Positions 35,560-47,974 of a DNA stretch of 64,000 bases are shown piece after piece; the first letter of the stretch is position 1, and every line of letters begins with the position of its first letter. Under the pieces are notes generated by a model. It was not told the origin of the DNA. It made no database searches and saw nothing but the letters and a program-made list of their open reading frames with translations. Both the position numbers and the translations under genes were made by a program. This DNA is from Urechis unicinctus (Eukaryota > Annelida > Polychaeta > Xenopneusta > Urechidae). The stretch lies in contig CM067355.1 in the NCBI GenBank assembly GCA_034190875.2, positions 38,563,674-38,627,673 on the forward strand, read 5' to 3'.

Positions 35560-36110
35560 AAAAACTTAGTCAAAGACTTTGCGTCGATATATTTCACCAA
35601 ATTGCAATTTGTGAGCTTCATTCCCTAGCCAATAATGTAGACCAAAAGTTTATTAGACTGTGGGAAAAGCGATACCGCGAGGCAGACATTTCCGAATGAT
35701 GCTGCAATCCACCGTGCACAATGTATGCCAGTCTTCTATTTGTCATTATTCCTACAAACTTCAAACATATCGTGTATCATTTAAGAGAAGGTATCAGATT
35801 GACATAGACTGGGACCTTGTTTTGCGAGGAGGCGAAGCTGGTCGTAACTCCATTCACCATCGTTGAAGTATTATGACGTTGATTAAAAGCGTTATCTAAC
35901 AGAACAGTATTTATTTTGATCCTAGATGAGCGTCGCTGCTTGTCTTTTAATGAGCTGTTTTAACTGGCTTGGCTAATTCTTTGTATCCGGCCTGGGAGGC
36001 GCGTGGACTGGCTGGCAGGTATACGGGTGGACGGGTTGACGGGTGGACGGGCTATTGGTGAAAATTCCGGCCCATCCAAATTTACGGCTCTCTCTCTAAG
36101 ACCCTGAGTG
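35560..36110. other. Right flank of the decayed Polinton; GACGGGTGGACGG repeat
   Basis: No gene recognised. A short run of CGGGTGGACGGGTTGACGGG-type repeats is at 36020-36055. I could not find an obvious terminal inverted repeat for the element in this stretch. Confidence 0.5.
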
Positions 36111-36118
36111 TATGTAAA

Positions 36119-36484
36119 ATGTCTACAGTAGTTGTTATTCCTATTGCCCCAGTGTTTGGTGTTACTGAAGCTGCTTTTGGGCTTCTTGGTGTTGTTGGAA
36201 AATTCGTCAGTCGGCCTTTTACCATCAAGGTGAAAAAGCACGATCAGATTTGCCTTCTAGTGGAGAGCAAATTGAATACCAATGCTGACATTTTGTCGAC
36301 AGCACTTGAAGATGATAATATCTCGGATCATGGGTTTAAACCTTTTTTAGCTGAGGTCACAAAATATACCCAAATAAAGGGCGAAATTAAGGTTAGATCA
36401 ATGAAAATACGCGCTGATCCAACGATGAAAGGACGAAGCATTAGAAGGTATCAGACAAAAATTAGGTGTTTCTTTACCATTTAG
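36119..36484 (+). CDS. Hypothetical 121-residue protein with hydrophobic glycine-rich N-terminus
   Basis: Starts MSTVVVIPIAPVFGVTEAAF, continues with a Gly-containing hydrophobic stretch (FGLLGVVGKFV), then a helical charged part (VKKHDQICLLVESKLNTNAD, DNISDHGFKPFLAEVTKYTQ) and a basic tail. Proteins with a similar membrane-like N-terminus plus an ESKLN...ISD...EV.KY segment occur repeatedly in aquatic invertebrate genomes, to my recollection near mobile elements, but I cannot name the family. The start may lie further upstream, since the ATG directly follows a plausible intron end (TGTAAA ATG). Confidence 0.4.
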   Translation: MSTVVVIPIAPVFGVTEAAFGLLGVVGKFVSRPFTIKVKKHDQICLLVESKLNTNADILSTALEDDNISDHGFKPFLAEVTKYTQIKGEIKVRSMKIRADPTMKGRSIRRYQTKIRCFFTI

Positions 36485-36629
36485 CGGACCTGTGAATGAC
36501 ATTTACCCGCCTCAATACATTGAATAATTTTAATTGCCTGGACATTTGTACACTGTATATATCGATCTATCGACTAAACGAGAGTATAAGTTTCAGAAAT
36601 TAAAACCGAAGTATAACTAAACTTTAAGG

Positions 36630-36842
36630 TTGTGTAAAAGAGTTGAAGTTAGATACAGATTATATAAAAGATGATATAGTATATCTGGAACTGAGTGATG
36701 TTGTGGTTGATATAGAGACGAATTATGATGAGCTTGGGAACTAAAGGACATGGTGAGAGATCTGGAGGTTGAAAACGATGATCTTATGGAGCGAGTGGAA
36801 TGCCTAGAGGAGCTTCTTTGCGAGTGTCACACAAGCTTGTGA
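36630..36842 (+). pseudogene. Coiled-coil coding remnant with one frameshift
   Basis: One frame reads LKLDTDYIKDDIVYLELSDV and ends at 36744. One base-step away the next frame reads MVRDLEVENDDLMERVECLE and ELLCECHTSL to a stop at 36842. The heptad pattern of Leu/Val with acidic residues is that of a coiled coil. It may be the distal part of the gene starting at 36119 or a separate one. Confidence 0.4.
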
Positions 36843-37318
36843 TTCAAAGAGGTGGATAGCAGCGAACGGTATAGACACCTAGTTTACCTACAAACTAGTC
36901 GAACCATCTTGGCCCCGTTTTGGGGATCGGGTCCAAGGCGCCTTTCTCTTAACTTGAGTAAAAAATCTTGTATAAGCTGTCAAAGAGTGAATAGTATGGA
37001 TGAGTGGGGGTACGCCAGAACCGCTACTCTCTATACTACTTCTCCATTTATTCTATGCAATATCGCCCACGAACTCACTATCTAAATGGATAGCATTTTG
37101 TCAGTGTCAATCATACATATAATGTTCCAGCATGTTCGAAGGTAAGCTGGAAACGATGTGCATGTTCAGGACTCACAAAATAAATCATTTGGTATTTGTT
37201 TGGGTTTAGTGAAAAAGGTAGGTAAGAGTTGTGGCTGACCACGTCCGGCGCTGTACCTCAATTATTCTTCATATTAATCATTGTTAGGCAAATAACTAGG
37301 ACGGATGTACCAATATCT

Positions 37319-38850
37319 CTAGCGGATTTTATGTGAAGGGCATCCAATAGCAGACCTGCTCAAGGTTTGTACTAGTATTAAACGCAGCTGTTTTGTGCTC
37401 CATATATTGTGCACTGTCGAGGTGTCTACAGTTGGTAGAACTAGCCAGGTATACTCTGCAGAGCCGGGATTGCATAGGATGATGTATTTTGTTTTCATGT
37501 TGCACAATCCTCCTGCGATTGTTTCTACCACTGGGGTGTTGTTCTTTTACTATTCTGGCTGAAGTCAGAAATGGGTGTCCGCTCTTTCTTGTAGGAATAG
37601 AAAATCGTTGTGCTTATTGATGCCTCTTGGCAGACTAGTTGTTTTCCCATGGCTCTTGGTGAGCCATTGCATCTGCGATTTCTGGTAGTGTTCTTTCTCT
37701 AGACATAGACATATTTTGCTCTCTGTTTCTACTTACATAGCGTTGCAAAGTGGAGACTTTATGCCACTTTATTGTTCTCTAAATCCAGGAGATATGTATT
37801 TGTGCGTAGCTGTGTAGGTCTCCTAGCTCCTGCTCTAATTTTCTTGGAGGAAGCATCCTTGGTATAGCATCAAAGTGGTGCAAATTATATCCAATCAGTT
37901 CCAAATATATCTATTTGAAATATAGAACAGCTGCGTAATTCTAAGTCGTCCCACTCTACAGCTCGCTCCGATTACTTAGGTGTTTCTAGAACGTTTTTTT
38001 GCTGGGCGATTACGAATGCCTGCAGCTCTTCCTGTTTGTGTGTGCACATGCCACCAACCAAATATTTCTCCACTCCAGCTTCTGCATTGGATACAACGAT
38101 ATTGCTTGAGTTAAGGCTGAACAACAAATAAGTTCTCTCCCGACACTTCTTCCAAGGTAGCAGCTAGTAGCCTTACTGAGTAGCGTTTATAAAAAGCTCC
38201 ACGGTGGTAGCATCCATATACCGATACCTCCAGCCTGGTACATCAACTTTCTTGCACATCTAGTTTTTGGAACATTTTTCCAAGATGCTTGTTTGGTTAA
38301 ACAATCTTCATACTAGATAGGCGCCGAGGTTATTTTGTACTTCTCACGCATCGAAATTCGATACTACCTTGTTGTATGGTTTGGTTTGCATGGTGTATCC
38401 TCCTTCTGAGAATATCTGGGTACCTGCGTGGTTGGCAGCAGTATTTCTATTGTCAAGAATGGTACCTGTGGCACCTAAGTCAAAGTTGCCTTGTATGCCA
38501 AAGTTGTGTTTGGTTTGCAAATATTCTAGTGTCCAGAACTCCAGGGAAGTCTTGTGCGTCGTCGATGCAAGATATACCACTCCACTGTCCTAGAAGTGCT
38601 TTTGCTAGTGATTTCATAGATGCAAGCATAGTCTCAATGGCTATTTCTGAAACACCTACTTTTGCACCGAACACTGCAACAGGTTTCTGGTTGTGGTCAT
38701 GTTTCAGTTCGGGTATTGCATGATCACCAGTTTCTTTTTTGATGTGTCGAATGTTGCGTAAGTAGAATCCGGAACCACACACCAAAGGAAGCTCGAGCCA
38801 GATTTGAAACGTTTTAAGTGACTTGTCCTCATCAGTGGATACCTGGGAGT
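37319..38850 (-). pseudogene. Unidentified decayed coding region, minus strand
   Basis: From 38850 down to 37320 the minus strand reads as protein with many stops and frame changes. Clearer blocks are CGSGFYLRNIRHIKKETGDH (38480-38785), TTHKTSLEFWTLEYLQTKHN with GTQIFSEGGYTMQTKP (38344-38580), RTYLLFSLNSSNIVVSNAEA (about 38110) and TSARIVKEQ (about 37545). The blocks run collinearly for 1.5 kb, which is unlikely by chance, so a single gene of at least 500 codons has decayed here. I do not recognise it. Candidates are a capsid-type gene of another element or a host gene. Confidence 0.45.
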
Positions 38851-39099
38851 ATTTTGACTTCGTGTATGATATCAGCCGGTGTAGTAACTAGAAATAAATG
38901 AAAATAAATGTTTGTCTTTGTTGCATGCAGGCTACTGAACCTCGTTTCAAAGGAAGTTTCAGCCAGATAAGCATTAATCTCACCTCAAGAAACTTAATGT
39001 AATAAGAGGATAATTCACAGAAGTGCACCAGCAATGCTTGTGACCAGTTATGACTATGTATAGAGAAATACATGATCTATACCAGCCTTCTAAGCCTCT

Positions 39100-42000
39100 T
39101 GTGGCGACACCTTGTAGTATTAAATTAATTTAAAGTCATTGGTAGCATGTACATAATTTATAACGGATAGTGTATTTTGACATAAACTATATCTGCTTAG
39201 TACCATTGTAGTGTACCTTATGCACCAAATTAAACCAGTGACAGCCACAAACAACAAGAAGACTCAGCAGAGTCGCATTTTCTTTCCTTCCATTTTCAAT
39301 GTGATCGATTGGGCGTTTTCGGGCTAGTTAGAAGCAACGCAGCCTGTTTGTGTTTAGAGGTCAAATCATCAGACTGTCCGTGTTCGATCAGGCATAAAAG
39401 TATTGTATTAATTATATGAATGACCTGGTCGATGTTTCCGTAAGGGATGTACGGGAATGCAGGATACGGAATACCGCTCAGGTATAAGGGAATATACAAG
39501 GCGAATCAAAGACACCAACATTGGAATATTTCTTTAGAACATTTTAACGGAACCTGCTTGAATTTGGTTTGTTGTGACTCCGCGCTCGAGATTCGCTGTC
39601 TGTTGTTTATAACGCGGTTGTAAAGTTGTCATTGCATCTGTTTTGTTTTGCCGTGAACGTACACAGATAAACACCTTGCGAACACAACAAGCAATGCACT
39701 GTTTACTGCATGAATTTACAACGAGACGAAGTAGATATATTCACTATTGTAATTCTTCTACGTACTCCATCCCCAACCAACCAACTTTTGCCAACAAGCT
39801 TAGAATAACAACCAAAATTATTTATAATATTGATTAAAGCATGAATAACATTCGTGACCAATAACAATTCATGAAAATTGGTGATTTATAATATTGATTA
39901 AAGCATATAGGCGAGGAATCATGCAATATCGTGTCTCATGTGTCTGGCTGGGCTAAAAAGGGGGTACGGTGTTACTGGTAGTGTCATATGCGTATGCGTC
40001 CTGCAAATCTAAATGAGAATGTCTCGGAAGGCCACTTCCGATTTCAAAGCATGTAGACACCATTGACCGTAGTCAGTTACATGTAATGCATCTCAAATGC
40101 CCGAAAAATGTTAATCTAAGCATTGCTCGCTTAGCCAGATAATCTACAAGTTTTTTTCTCCTATTTAGCATCTTATCGTATTTAAGAGCGAAGGTATTTT
40201 CCTTCTCAATCAGCATTTAACAATCGGGGATACATTTATGTTTAGGTTTTTATAATGCAGTATTGTACAGTGCAATTCGACGTCCACTAGCATGGCAGTT
40301 AAGATTATTTTACAGTCACAGTCCAATAAACATACTTACTGCTAGCACCATTTCCTATCATTAAGTGGTCTAACTGGGACTTAGTCTTCTCCTTTGCTTT
40401 TGACGTCTTTGTGGCCCATTGCACCAAAAAGGTGGGGGGGTGCTATTTGAATATACTTAAAATACATCATAAAGCAATGGAGTGCAAACCTTATCATATG
40501 AGAATGTTCTAATCTGTACGAGCAGACATTGTACATTCCAGGGGGAGTGGTTTATAAGTAACTTTATTATAACCCAATCATACCACATTGCTTTAAGTGG
40601 TGAAAAAGGGCGCATCGCTGTGGTATAGAGTATAGTGTTTAGGTTGCGAGAAGGCATTTACGATAATATTGTCCCAGAATACAGCGTGGGACACGTTAAG
40701 ACTTGGGGCAGGTCAGACCGTGGGATCATGCAATGCGCAGAGAGCGTGCAAGTGCTATGACTCAGGGGTTGTATAGGGGGGTTTGCCCTGTTTGGCGCAT
40801 GTTGGTATGGCGGATTCACTGAGGCGGACGGTGACAAGATATGGGGCCTTAACAGCGGCCGACGTTGGTGGACTTTGCGATCAAATGCGAGTTAGTAGGG
40901 GAACTAAGGTCTAAAGATAAAGGGGCGGTAGATTTTTCTGACCATGAGAGTCCTTTTTGCTTCGTTAAGTATTTTACAGGGTGAGTGCGGGAACTGCTGT
41001 GCGTCCGGATATTGGTGGGGTCAAATGAGTCCCTTCCAAAATAAGCGACAATGCACAACCTATCAGTTTGCGGCAAATTTGTTGGGATCACGCGTTGCGT
41101 CTGACCCGATCGGGGAAGACGATAGGGCTATCATTAGGCATGACTTGATAAGTACTGGGCCAGGGAGTGCTGTACTTTCATGGGATCAGGTGATTGAACC
41201 GGTGGTTGCTTTGTCGCAAAATTCTTTGGAAGGTGGGTGTTTGGGTTCAGCACGCATTCCTCTCGCACCAAATCTCGAAACTTCCGTTGGTGACGCTTGA
41301 GCTAGGACCAAGACAGAGGGACAGTTCTTCTCGCGAGTTTGTTTTGGGTCAATAAGAAGTGTGGAAAGTTTCTGTGGGATAGGGCAAATGAGTTTTTTGG
41401 AAACACATTTATAAATTCTTTTCGTGTTAAATGGTGTATTCATTGTTTGATATATTTTTTTTAATGATATTACATGTTAGTTTTTGAGTTTCGTACTTGT
41501 AGCACATGAATGTTGTTAATGGGTGCAAGAAAACCCTGTATGCTATGTCATTGTTTCAGATGCCTTGATGATTATGCTTAATGAGAAACCAGCTGATGAC
41601 TGGTTCCTTGCATAGTCGTTGAGATTGAGACTGGTGTTCCCAGACAGGGAGGTTCGGCTATGTATGCTGCCTCTTGCGTCTCATGGCCCCGGCAAGAGGT
41701 GATAGGTGATTATCATCGATAAGCACGTGTTCCACATCTGTCAATAGACACAACAGGAAATGACTAATTATTGTTGATGCTTCGGAAAAGATCCAAGCAT
41801 TCCTCTCAAATATTCCGTGCGTTTATTATCTAGTGCAAAACCTTTCCTTTCGAAATTCGATATCAGTGTTGACATTGTCAAAACTTAAGGCGCACATTTA
41901 ACGACACAAAACGCGGCCATTTTTTATACTTTCTGAGGCGATATGGCACATTGCTTATATTCCATATCTCATATTGTCAATGTATTTATTTCATGAAGTA

Positions 42001-43480
42001 AAATTGGTGGCCAAGAAAGTTGTCCTGGATTCATGCAGTTGCCGCAGGGACGAAAAGAGGTTGAATGAACACCATATAGTGTGTGATTACAGCGTAGCAT
42101 AGGAAGCTGCTGGAGATGCCTGGATGAAAGCATATCTCTCGAATTTATGATGTTTTCGAATTGCATTTAAAAATCCAGCAACCCACCAAAATCATCCACC
42201 ACAATTAAATATATCTGCAGATATATATAGATTATTGATTTATAAATAAATTGTCAAGTTTTACAGTGTATCATGTCACAGCTACGCATACGTGTAAGTG
42301 CACATACGTGGCATGCGATTCGATGATTTCTACTTGCATTGGGTGGTTTATGTAGCTTTAACTAAGCTTGTCTTCATATGTGATTTAAGCCCTGTGCACA
42401 AGGCATCACAATGATTATCGATCGTGTGACTTCGATTCAAGTGGAAATATATAGGCTATTTGTGTCTCTCTGTTAGAAAACAGGGTCGGATAGGGTTAGA
42501 TAGCAGCTTATAAAATAACTGTTCAATTTTGCTGACCTCTATTGAATTTGCTGGAATGACTTATTACACTTAGTACATGTTTCATTGTCGCCCCGGATAC
42601 ATCTTAAGGGGTTGCTTATGTGCTGCACCTTGGGCAACAATAGACCACGGTGGCAGCGACTTCATGCAGGATATGATAGTCATTTGCTCAACATTTTGAA
42701 AGACATAAAGCTTCGCTATCGCTAATTCACTACCTCATGTAGTAACAAAACAGAAGAAATTCTGTCCTTACCATGTTATGCCCAGTTAAGAGGATCAGTT
42801 TAAGTGTAGCAGACATTACGGTTGTTATCTATTACACCATACATTAGTTAGTATGTGCCGAACGTAATTAAATCTACACTACAGCAATGCCGGGACGCCG
42901 AAGGACTCCTTCTTTGGTTCGTGTATCATGACAAAGGCTGCATTGATTAATGCGCATACGGGCCAGTGTGCCCTTTAGATATCATATCACTCGAGACGTG
43001 TACGGCACATATAGCTAAGACTGATGCTGGTGATTATTACTTCTAGTTTAACTAGTTGTCGGTTGTAAGTTTATCATTGAAAGTTGCGTTTCACCCTATT
43101 CAAGACCTGCAAACGCCAAGTCGGCTTTTTAGCCCAGGCGAACATGCTAGTCTGTGAAGTCAATGATTAAGATCGTTATGTATTATTAACAACAAATAGA
43201 AATGCCATTTTTCCATAATCCGTTATTTTGTTCCATCAACGAAGGTTCATATTAGCACTACAATCCGGAGCGCTGTATTATATGACATAGCTGGTCGCAT
43301 TGTTGAAACCTATGTTCAACTAGTGTCTGTGGTATCATACCGACGTCCTAACGCCTGGAAACAGCTGTTGTAACAGTAGAAGACTTATAGCAATTACGTA
43401 AAGCGAGGCAGCGTGCCATCCAGATTCCCTGTTGTATGATACATAGTGACATCACCTTTATGATTCGTTGACGTGATGTT
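39100..43480. other. No recognisable gene; spacer of the giant inverted repeat
   Basis: 4.4 kb with only short ORFs. Points of note: a dispersed repeat at 39530-39910, a GC-richer patch at 40700-41300 with overlapping open frames on both strands (40944-41300 +, 41186-41443 -) but no motif, and AT-rich unique-looking DNA from 41.4 to 43.4 kb. Confidence 0.6.
39530..39910 (-). repeat. Dispersed repeat, inverted copy of 57190-57450
   Basis: The block GAATTTGGTTTGTTGTGA, followed by CGAGATTCGCTGTCTG, recurs inverted at 57370-57420. TTTATAATATTGATTAAAGCAT occurs twice at the right end here (39820 and 39888) and its complement TATGCTTTAATCAATATTA is at 57200. About 380 bp against 260 bp, so one copy has an internal expansion. 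It is possibly a short non-autonomous element. Confidence 0.65.
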
Positions 43481-43935
43481 TCTGTAAGTGTTGGGATGAA
43501 TTCACTCTATTCCTCAAGTGAGAATTAAGCCCGCATTAACTTTTACGTCGTCAACAGTCAAACACGACTTGGATGTGTCCATAGTTTACTTGTTTGTAAC
43601 AGGAACTATTCACAACAGCAATGGGATATATAACGGAAGTTGATACCAACTCCAATTCAAACGCTTTGCAACATTTATTCTTGTGTCTTTGTAATTAACT
43701 CTGATTGATGATTTGCTCCGAATTTGGCTCACAAAACGATATTTTCCAAGACTTAAGCTCTAGAAGTGTTGTTTGGTCAAGATTTTAGTTTTGGCAATGA
43801 CAGGGTGTCAATAATTAGGTTGATGAATATGCTACATGCTTTCTACCAGTCTCGATCAGTACAGATAGTTGGTTTGCTGCTGTTTCATAACCACTTCATT
43901 GTGCAGGGTTCTGCTTTTCGTGTCCAATGCGCTAC

Positions 43936-44391
43936 TCATGGCATAATTCCAACTAACGACATGATAGCTTGAGGGAAGTGACGCAATTTCATCATTGAAT
44001 TCGGCCATGGGTCATCTAAGGATGCATTTATATGTCTACATGGCAGGTATTGGTGTTGACACATCTGCTTCCACTTTATACAAGTCTCCATTACTATACT
44101 GATATTTCGTGTACATTTCGGTACGAATTTGCGAAGAGCAAAATATATGGCCGTATTTTTATTTTGGTTTATGGTACACTCATGAGACAATAGCTTATTT
44201 GGATATAAGTAACCTCCACATGGTATCATATCCCAGTCACACGTGCCACGTGGTACCATGGGGTTAGTGCGGATACAACATGAGTTGGTCAACCAATGTG
44301 ATATAACGCTGTTTATTGAATTATCACAAGCAGTCGTATCCATCAAATATTGTTTTATGTATCCGGGTAATTTTTGGGCGTTAGCAATCAT
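43936..44391 (-). CDS. Hypothetical Cys-containing 151-residue ORF, right arm
   Basis: Same length as the left-arm ORF (16986-17441) and without stops. Differences include W for R before DMIPCGGYL, Y for C in GGYLYP, and R for C in ALRKFVPK, mostly non-synonymous. Directly upstream on the same strand, 44569-44381 reads RNLCGKRKQRKFAKIR and IIFHIDVPKRDRAEAKFDIT, a better preserved version of sequence that is broken in the left arm. Unknown family. Confidence 0.4.
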   Translation of the reverse strand: MIANAQKLPGYIKQYLMDTTACDNSINSVISHWLTNSCCIRTNPMVPRGTCDWDMIPCGGYLYPNKLLSHECTINQNKNTAIYFALRKFVPKCTRNISIVMETCIKWKQMCQHQYLPCRHINASLDDPWPNSMMKLRHFPQAIMSLVGIMP

Positions 44392-45737
44392 TTAAATTCG
44401 TATCAGTCTTAACTTCACGATTAGCAAATTTGATTTTTGTTGTAATATCAAACTTAGCTTCTGCACGGTCTCTCTTTGGTACGTCAATATGAAATATAAT
44501 ATTGCTTGTCCTTATCTTAGCAAACTTCCGTTGCTTGCGTTTCCCGCACAAATTACGTCTAAGCATCAAACTGCAACAGCGTTTTACGCGAGGATTAAGT
44601 GCGCATTATCGTGAAAGTCTTCAGCAGTCAAACGCGACATGGACATTTGCCCAAATGTAATGAATGATTCCAGGTCCTGGCGTTCGCGAGTACCATTCGT
44701 CCATATCAGATTTATCAGGATATGTGAAATATGGCGTTTATTTGTGTGCAACGGATATCTGATATCACTTTATATATCGCTTTATTAATTTCAGACAGTG
44801 CTTGGGACCTGTTGTAACGTATTGATAACAATGCCATTCATTATGACGCAACTTGGTAACATGACGACGTTTTCGGCACTTTGTCATCATTTGCTGGTCC
44901 AGTGGCGCTGTATGGCCCATCCAATATGACACGTCCCCACCCTAAGTTCTCACATATCCCACCAATTCTTGCTACATATGTTTCGCCCCCATCAATTACG
45001 TCTCTATCTGCCACATATGCCCCGCCTCCCCAACTGCTTCATGAATGACGGGATGTGGCAAGCGGTAAAATACTGCGTCTAAAGGAATAGTATGATTATC
45101 AATCATGATGCTTTGAAGAAGTGACAGTTAAATTAATGCCAGCGCTAGGCTGGTGCCAGTAGCATCCTCGTTGCCGCCGGTAACCTGGCTGGTTCGGCCA
45201 GCTGCTGCCGGGCGTTTATAACACCAAATGAATTATTATAATACCTACATTATATCACCCTATCGATGCATCGCAAGGAAAATCTAACCAAAATCAGAAA
45301 ATTAGTAGTTTATATCCCTCAGTTTTGAATATCAAGTTAATTCAGCGTCAGATGACTACCTGTCAGTTAAGCTTTGGGTAATGTGAAGGCGATTATCGCT
45401 GCACACAATACAAAGAGTGCGAAGTCATGTTAAGCAGCATATGTGATATCGATTCAGAGCGAGTGATGACAATAGCGTCGTAACGTGATTAACTGACAGT
45501 GAAGGAGGAAAGGAGCTTGGTGAGCAAGGTTTCGCGTCAGTGGTTGTGTGAGAGTCTGTGCCAGTGTTAGTGTCTGCGCCTGCCACCATATCTGTATCAA
45601 TGCCCATGTTAGCCCTACAAGACCGCTAAGTAGACGTCTTACACTGTTTGAAGACGACGCAATGTTATACATTTTGAGATCGATTCAGACAACATCTACA
45701 CACCAAACATACCCAAGTGACAGAATTTTAGAATGCA

Positions 45738-46058
45738 ATGATGTTCACAGACAATGTTATCCCTTTGTGGCGATGGATTTCATCGGTGGTAATTAGTTAT
45801 AGTTCGATTAATTTGGAAGCGGTAGAATGTCCGAAATATCGACCACTATTGCTTCCTACGGCTGAACCGGATAAGATACGGCAGATTGTATTCAAAGTGC
45901 TTCGCAAGCTAAGCAGGGAGGCAATGCTGATGAGGCGGCGAAAAATCACGGGAAATCACGCTACCCAATATTTTCCTAAATGGCGGTCAACGCATCGCGA
46001 TTTTTCAGAAATGATATATATATGGCATTTCTTCAAGTATCGTATCGATCGGTGGTAA
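45738..46058 (+). CDS. Hypothetical ORF, right-arm version of the 128-residue ORF
   Basis: 106 residues. Same start (MMFTDNVIPLWRW) and same C-terminus pattern (MIYIWHFFKYRIDRW) as the left-arm ORF, minus 22 codons after AVECPKY. No domain recognised. See 15430-15816. Confidence 0.3.
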   Translation: MMFTDNVIPLWRWISSVVISYSSINLEAVECPKYRPLLLPTAEPDKIRQIVFKVLRKLSREAMLMRRRKITGNHATQYFPKWRSTHRDFSEMIYIWHFFKYRIDRW

Positions 46059-46149
46059 GCTTTTGGTACGATGGGACTCACAGGCTCTTGATATATGTTG
46101 TTTTCTAGATGCCAAACCCAGCGATATAACCAAACACATATTTATATTA

Positions 46150-46820
46150 CCGGAGTTATGACCGCGTCAGTGGTTGTGTCAAAATCTGTGTCATTGTTTG
46201 TAGAGATGCATGTGTCTGTGTTTATGGCAGAATCTGCGTCAGTGGTTGTGTCAGAGTCAGTGCTTGTAGGATGTCTGTGTCAGCGCTTGTGTCAGAGTCA
46301 ACATCAGTGTAATTATCTGCGTCTTCATCATTGCAGGTATTCGCACCTCCTTCAGTGCCTGAAGCTGTTACAGCATCAGTGCATGCGTTAGAACTTACGT
46401 AAGTGTCAGAATCCGTACATGCTTCAGTCTTTGTTTCCGATATTGCAACAGTACATGCACCAGATCCTTTAGCCATGCCCGCATCTGTGGCTGTAGCCGT
46501 GCCCGCATCAGTGTCTGTATTCGTTCCCACGTCAGTGTCTGTATCTGAGCCCGCATCAGCATCCGCATCAGAACCTGCATTAGTGTCTATATCCGTGCCT
46601 GCATCAGTGACTGCATCCATGCCTGCAGTGTCTGTATCCGTGACTGCATCAGTGTCTGTATCCGTTCCCACATCAGTGTCTGTATCCGAGACTGCATCAA
46701 CTTCTGCATCAGAACCTGCATCAGTTTCTGTATCCGTGCCAGTATCAGTGCCTGCATCCGTACCTGCATCAGTGTCTGTATGCGGGCCTGCATCAGTGTG
46801 TGTATCCGTGCCTGCATAAG
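46150..46820. repeat. 24-bp minisatellite, right arm
   Basis: Complement of the left-arm array (units such as GTGCCTGCATCAGTGTCTGT plus ATCC). The minus strand is open for 201 codons of Asp/Thr/Ala repeats (46222-46827). The array is longer and more regular than in the left arm. Confidence 0.85.
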
Positions 46821-46825
46821 TGCTC

Positions 46826-47055
<230 letters not shown>

Positions 47056-47379
47056 TTTGAGTTATACAGTGCATCCATGTCGGCGACCTTAAACCTAATC
47101 CAGAACAGCCACATTAATAAAATGACCGGCAGTGTATGTATTTATGTACAAAATATGTTGCCATGATCACCTTGGCAAAGATTCCGCGCAATTGATCACA
47201 GAGAAAATCTTCCAAGAGATTTAAATCAGGAGATAGATTGCGAAGCTTTTCCCAAAACGGAGTCAAATCAGGTATCCGTTTCAAATTGTATCGAGCTTAT
47301 CTCTCAATCGCGCGGTAGTATGTGAAGAGCTCCACTGGTAAGGGCCTCATTGTGATCAACGCTCAGGAGCCTTATGAGT

Positions 47380-47870
47380 TTCTATTGGAGAGGTGCGTGA
47401 AATTCGGGAATGATTCAATTCTATTTATCTTGACTGAAAAACTCTCTAATTTAGCCATGGCACTAAAGAACTTCGGAAGAAAAAACTTAAGACGATAATG
47501 GTCTGCGGTGAAATGCCCTAACGTTGATGTGAGCGTCCGGTGCGATGCTCGTGATGAAGTTGCCATTGAGATTTATTTTGCGAAGTCCTGTAACTCTTTT
47601 GAATGAAGCACTCTCAAGTCGACGCAGACGGTTAAATCGTATGTCGACGCTTTTTAGACTTTATCCAACTCCTGAAAATCTTGGCAGTGCAATAAGGTGG
47701 TGGTGGTTTTAAGTTTTAAGATGCTTTTTATGTTTTAAGATGCTGACTTAGGTGTCATTACACACTGAGTCAGCAATGTTGGTGATTCGATTATAGCAGA
47801 GACCCAACATGGTTAACTGGGTGAACAAACCATATGTGTTTTCCTGAAGTGACCTCAAAAGACTGTGTGT
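47380..47870 (-). pseudogene. Leucine-rich-repeat fragments, right arm
   Basis: The minus strand reads LQENTYGLFTQLTMLGLCYN and RITNIADSV at about 47850-47765, then a second LRR block matching the left arm at about 47660-47540. Frame breaks occur at the same places as in the left arm, so the decay (or intron structure) is older than the duplication. Confidence 0.55.
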
Positions 47871-47974
47871 GATCCTAATTATGGAGGTTGTAGGGTTTAT
47901 GAAGGTAACAGGGACCCCTGTGAGGTTATTCCCGTAACAACGTATCCCCGTGGAAGAATGAAGCAGGCGCCATT

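Noticed and set aside
35960..36241. 93-residue minus-strand ORF
   Set aside because: Antisense to the better-supported plus-strand ORF at 36119-36484; Ser/Arg/Pro repeats come from the GACGGGTGG repeat.
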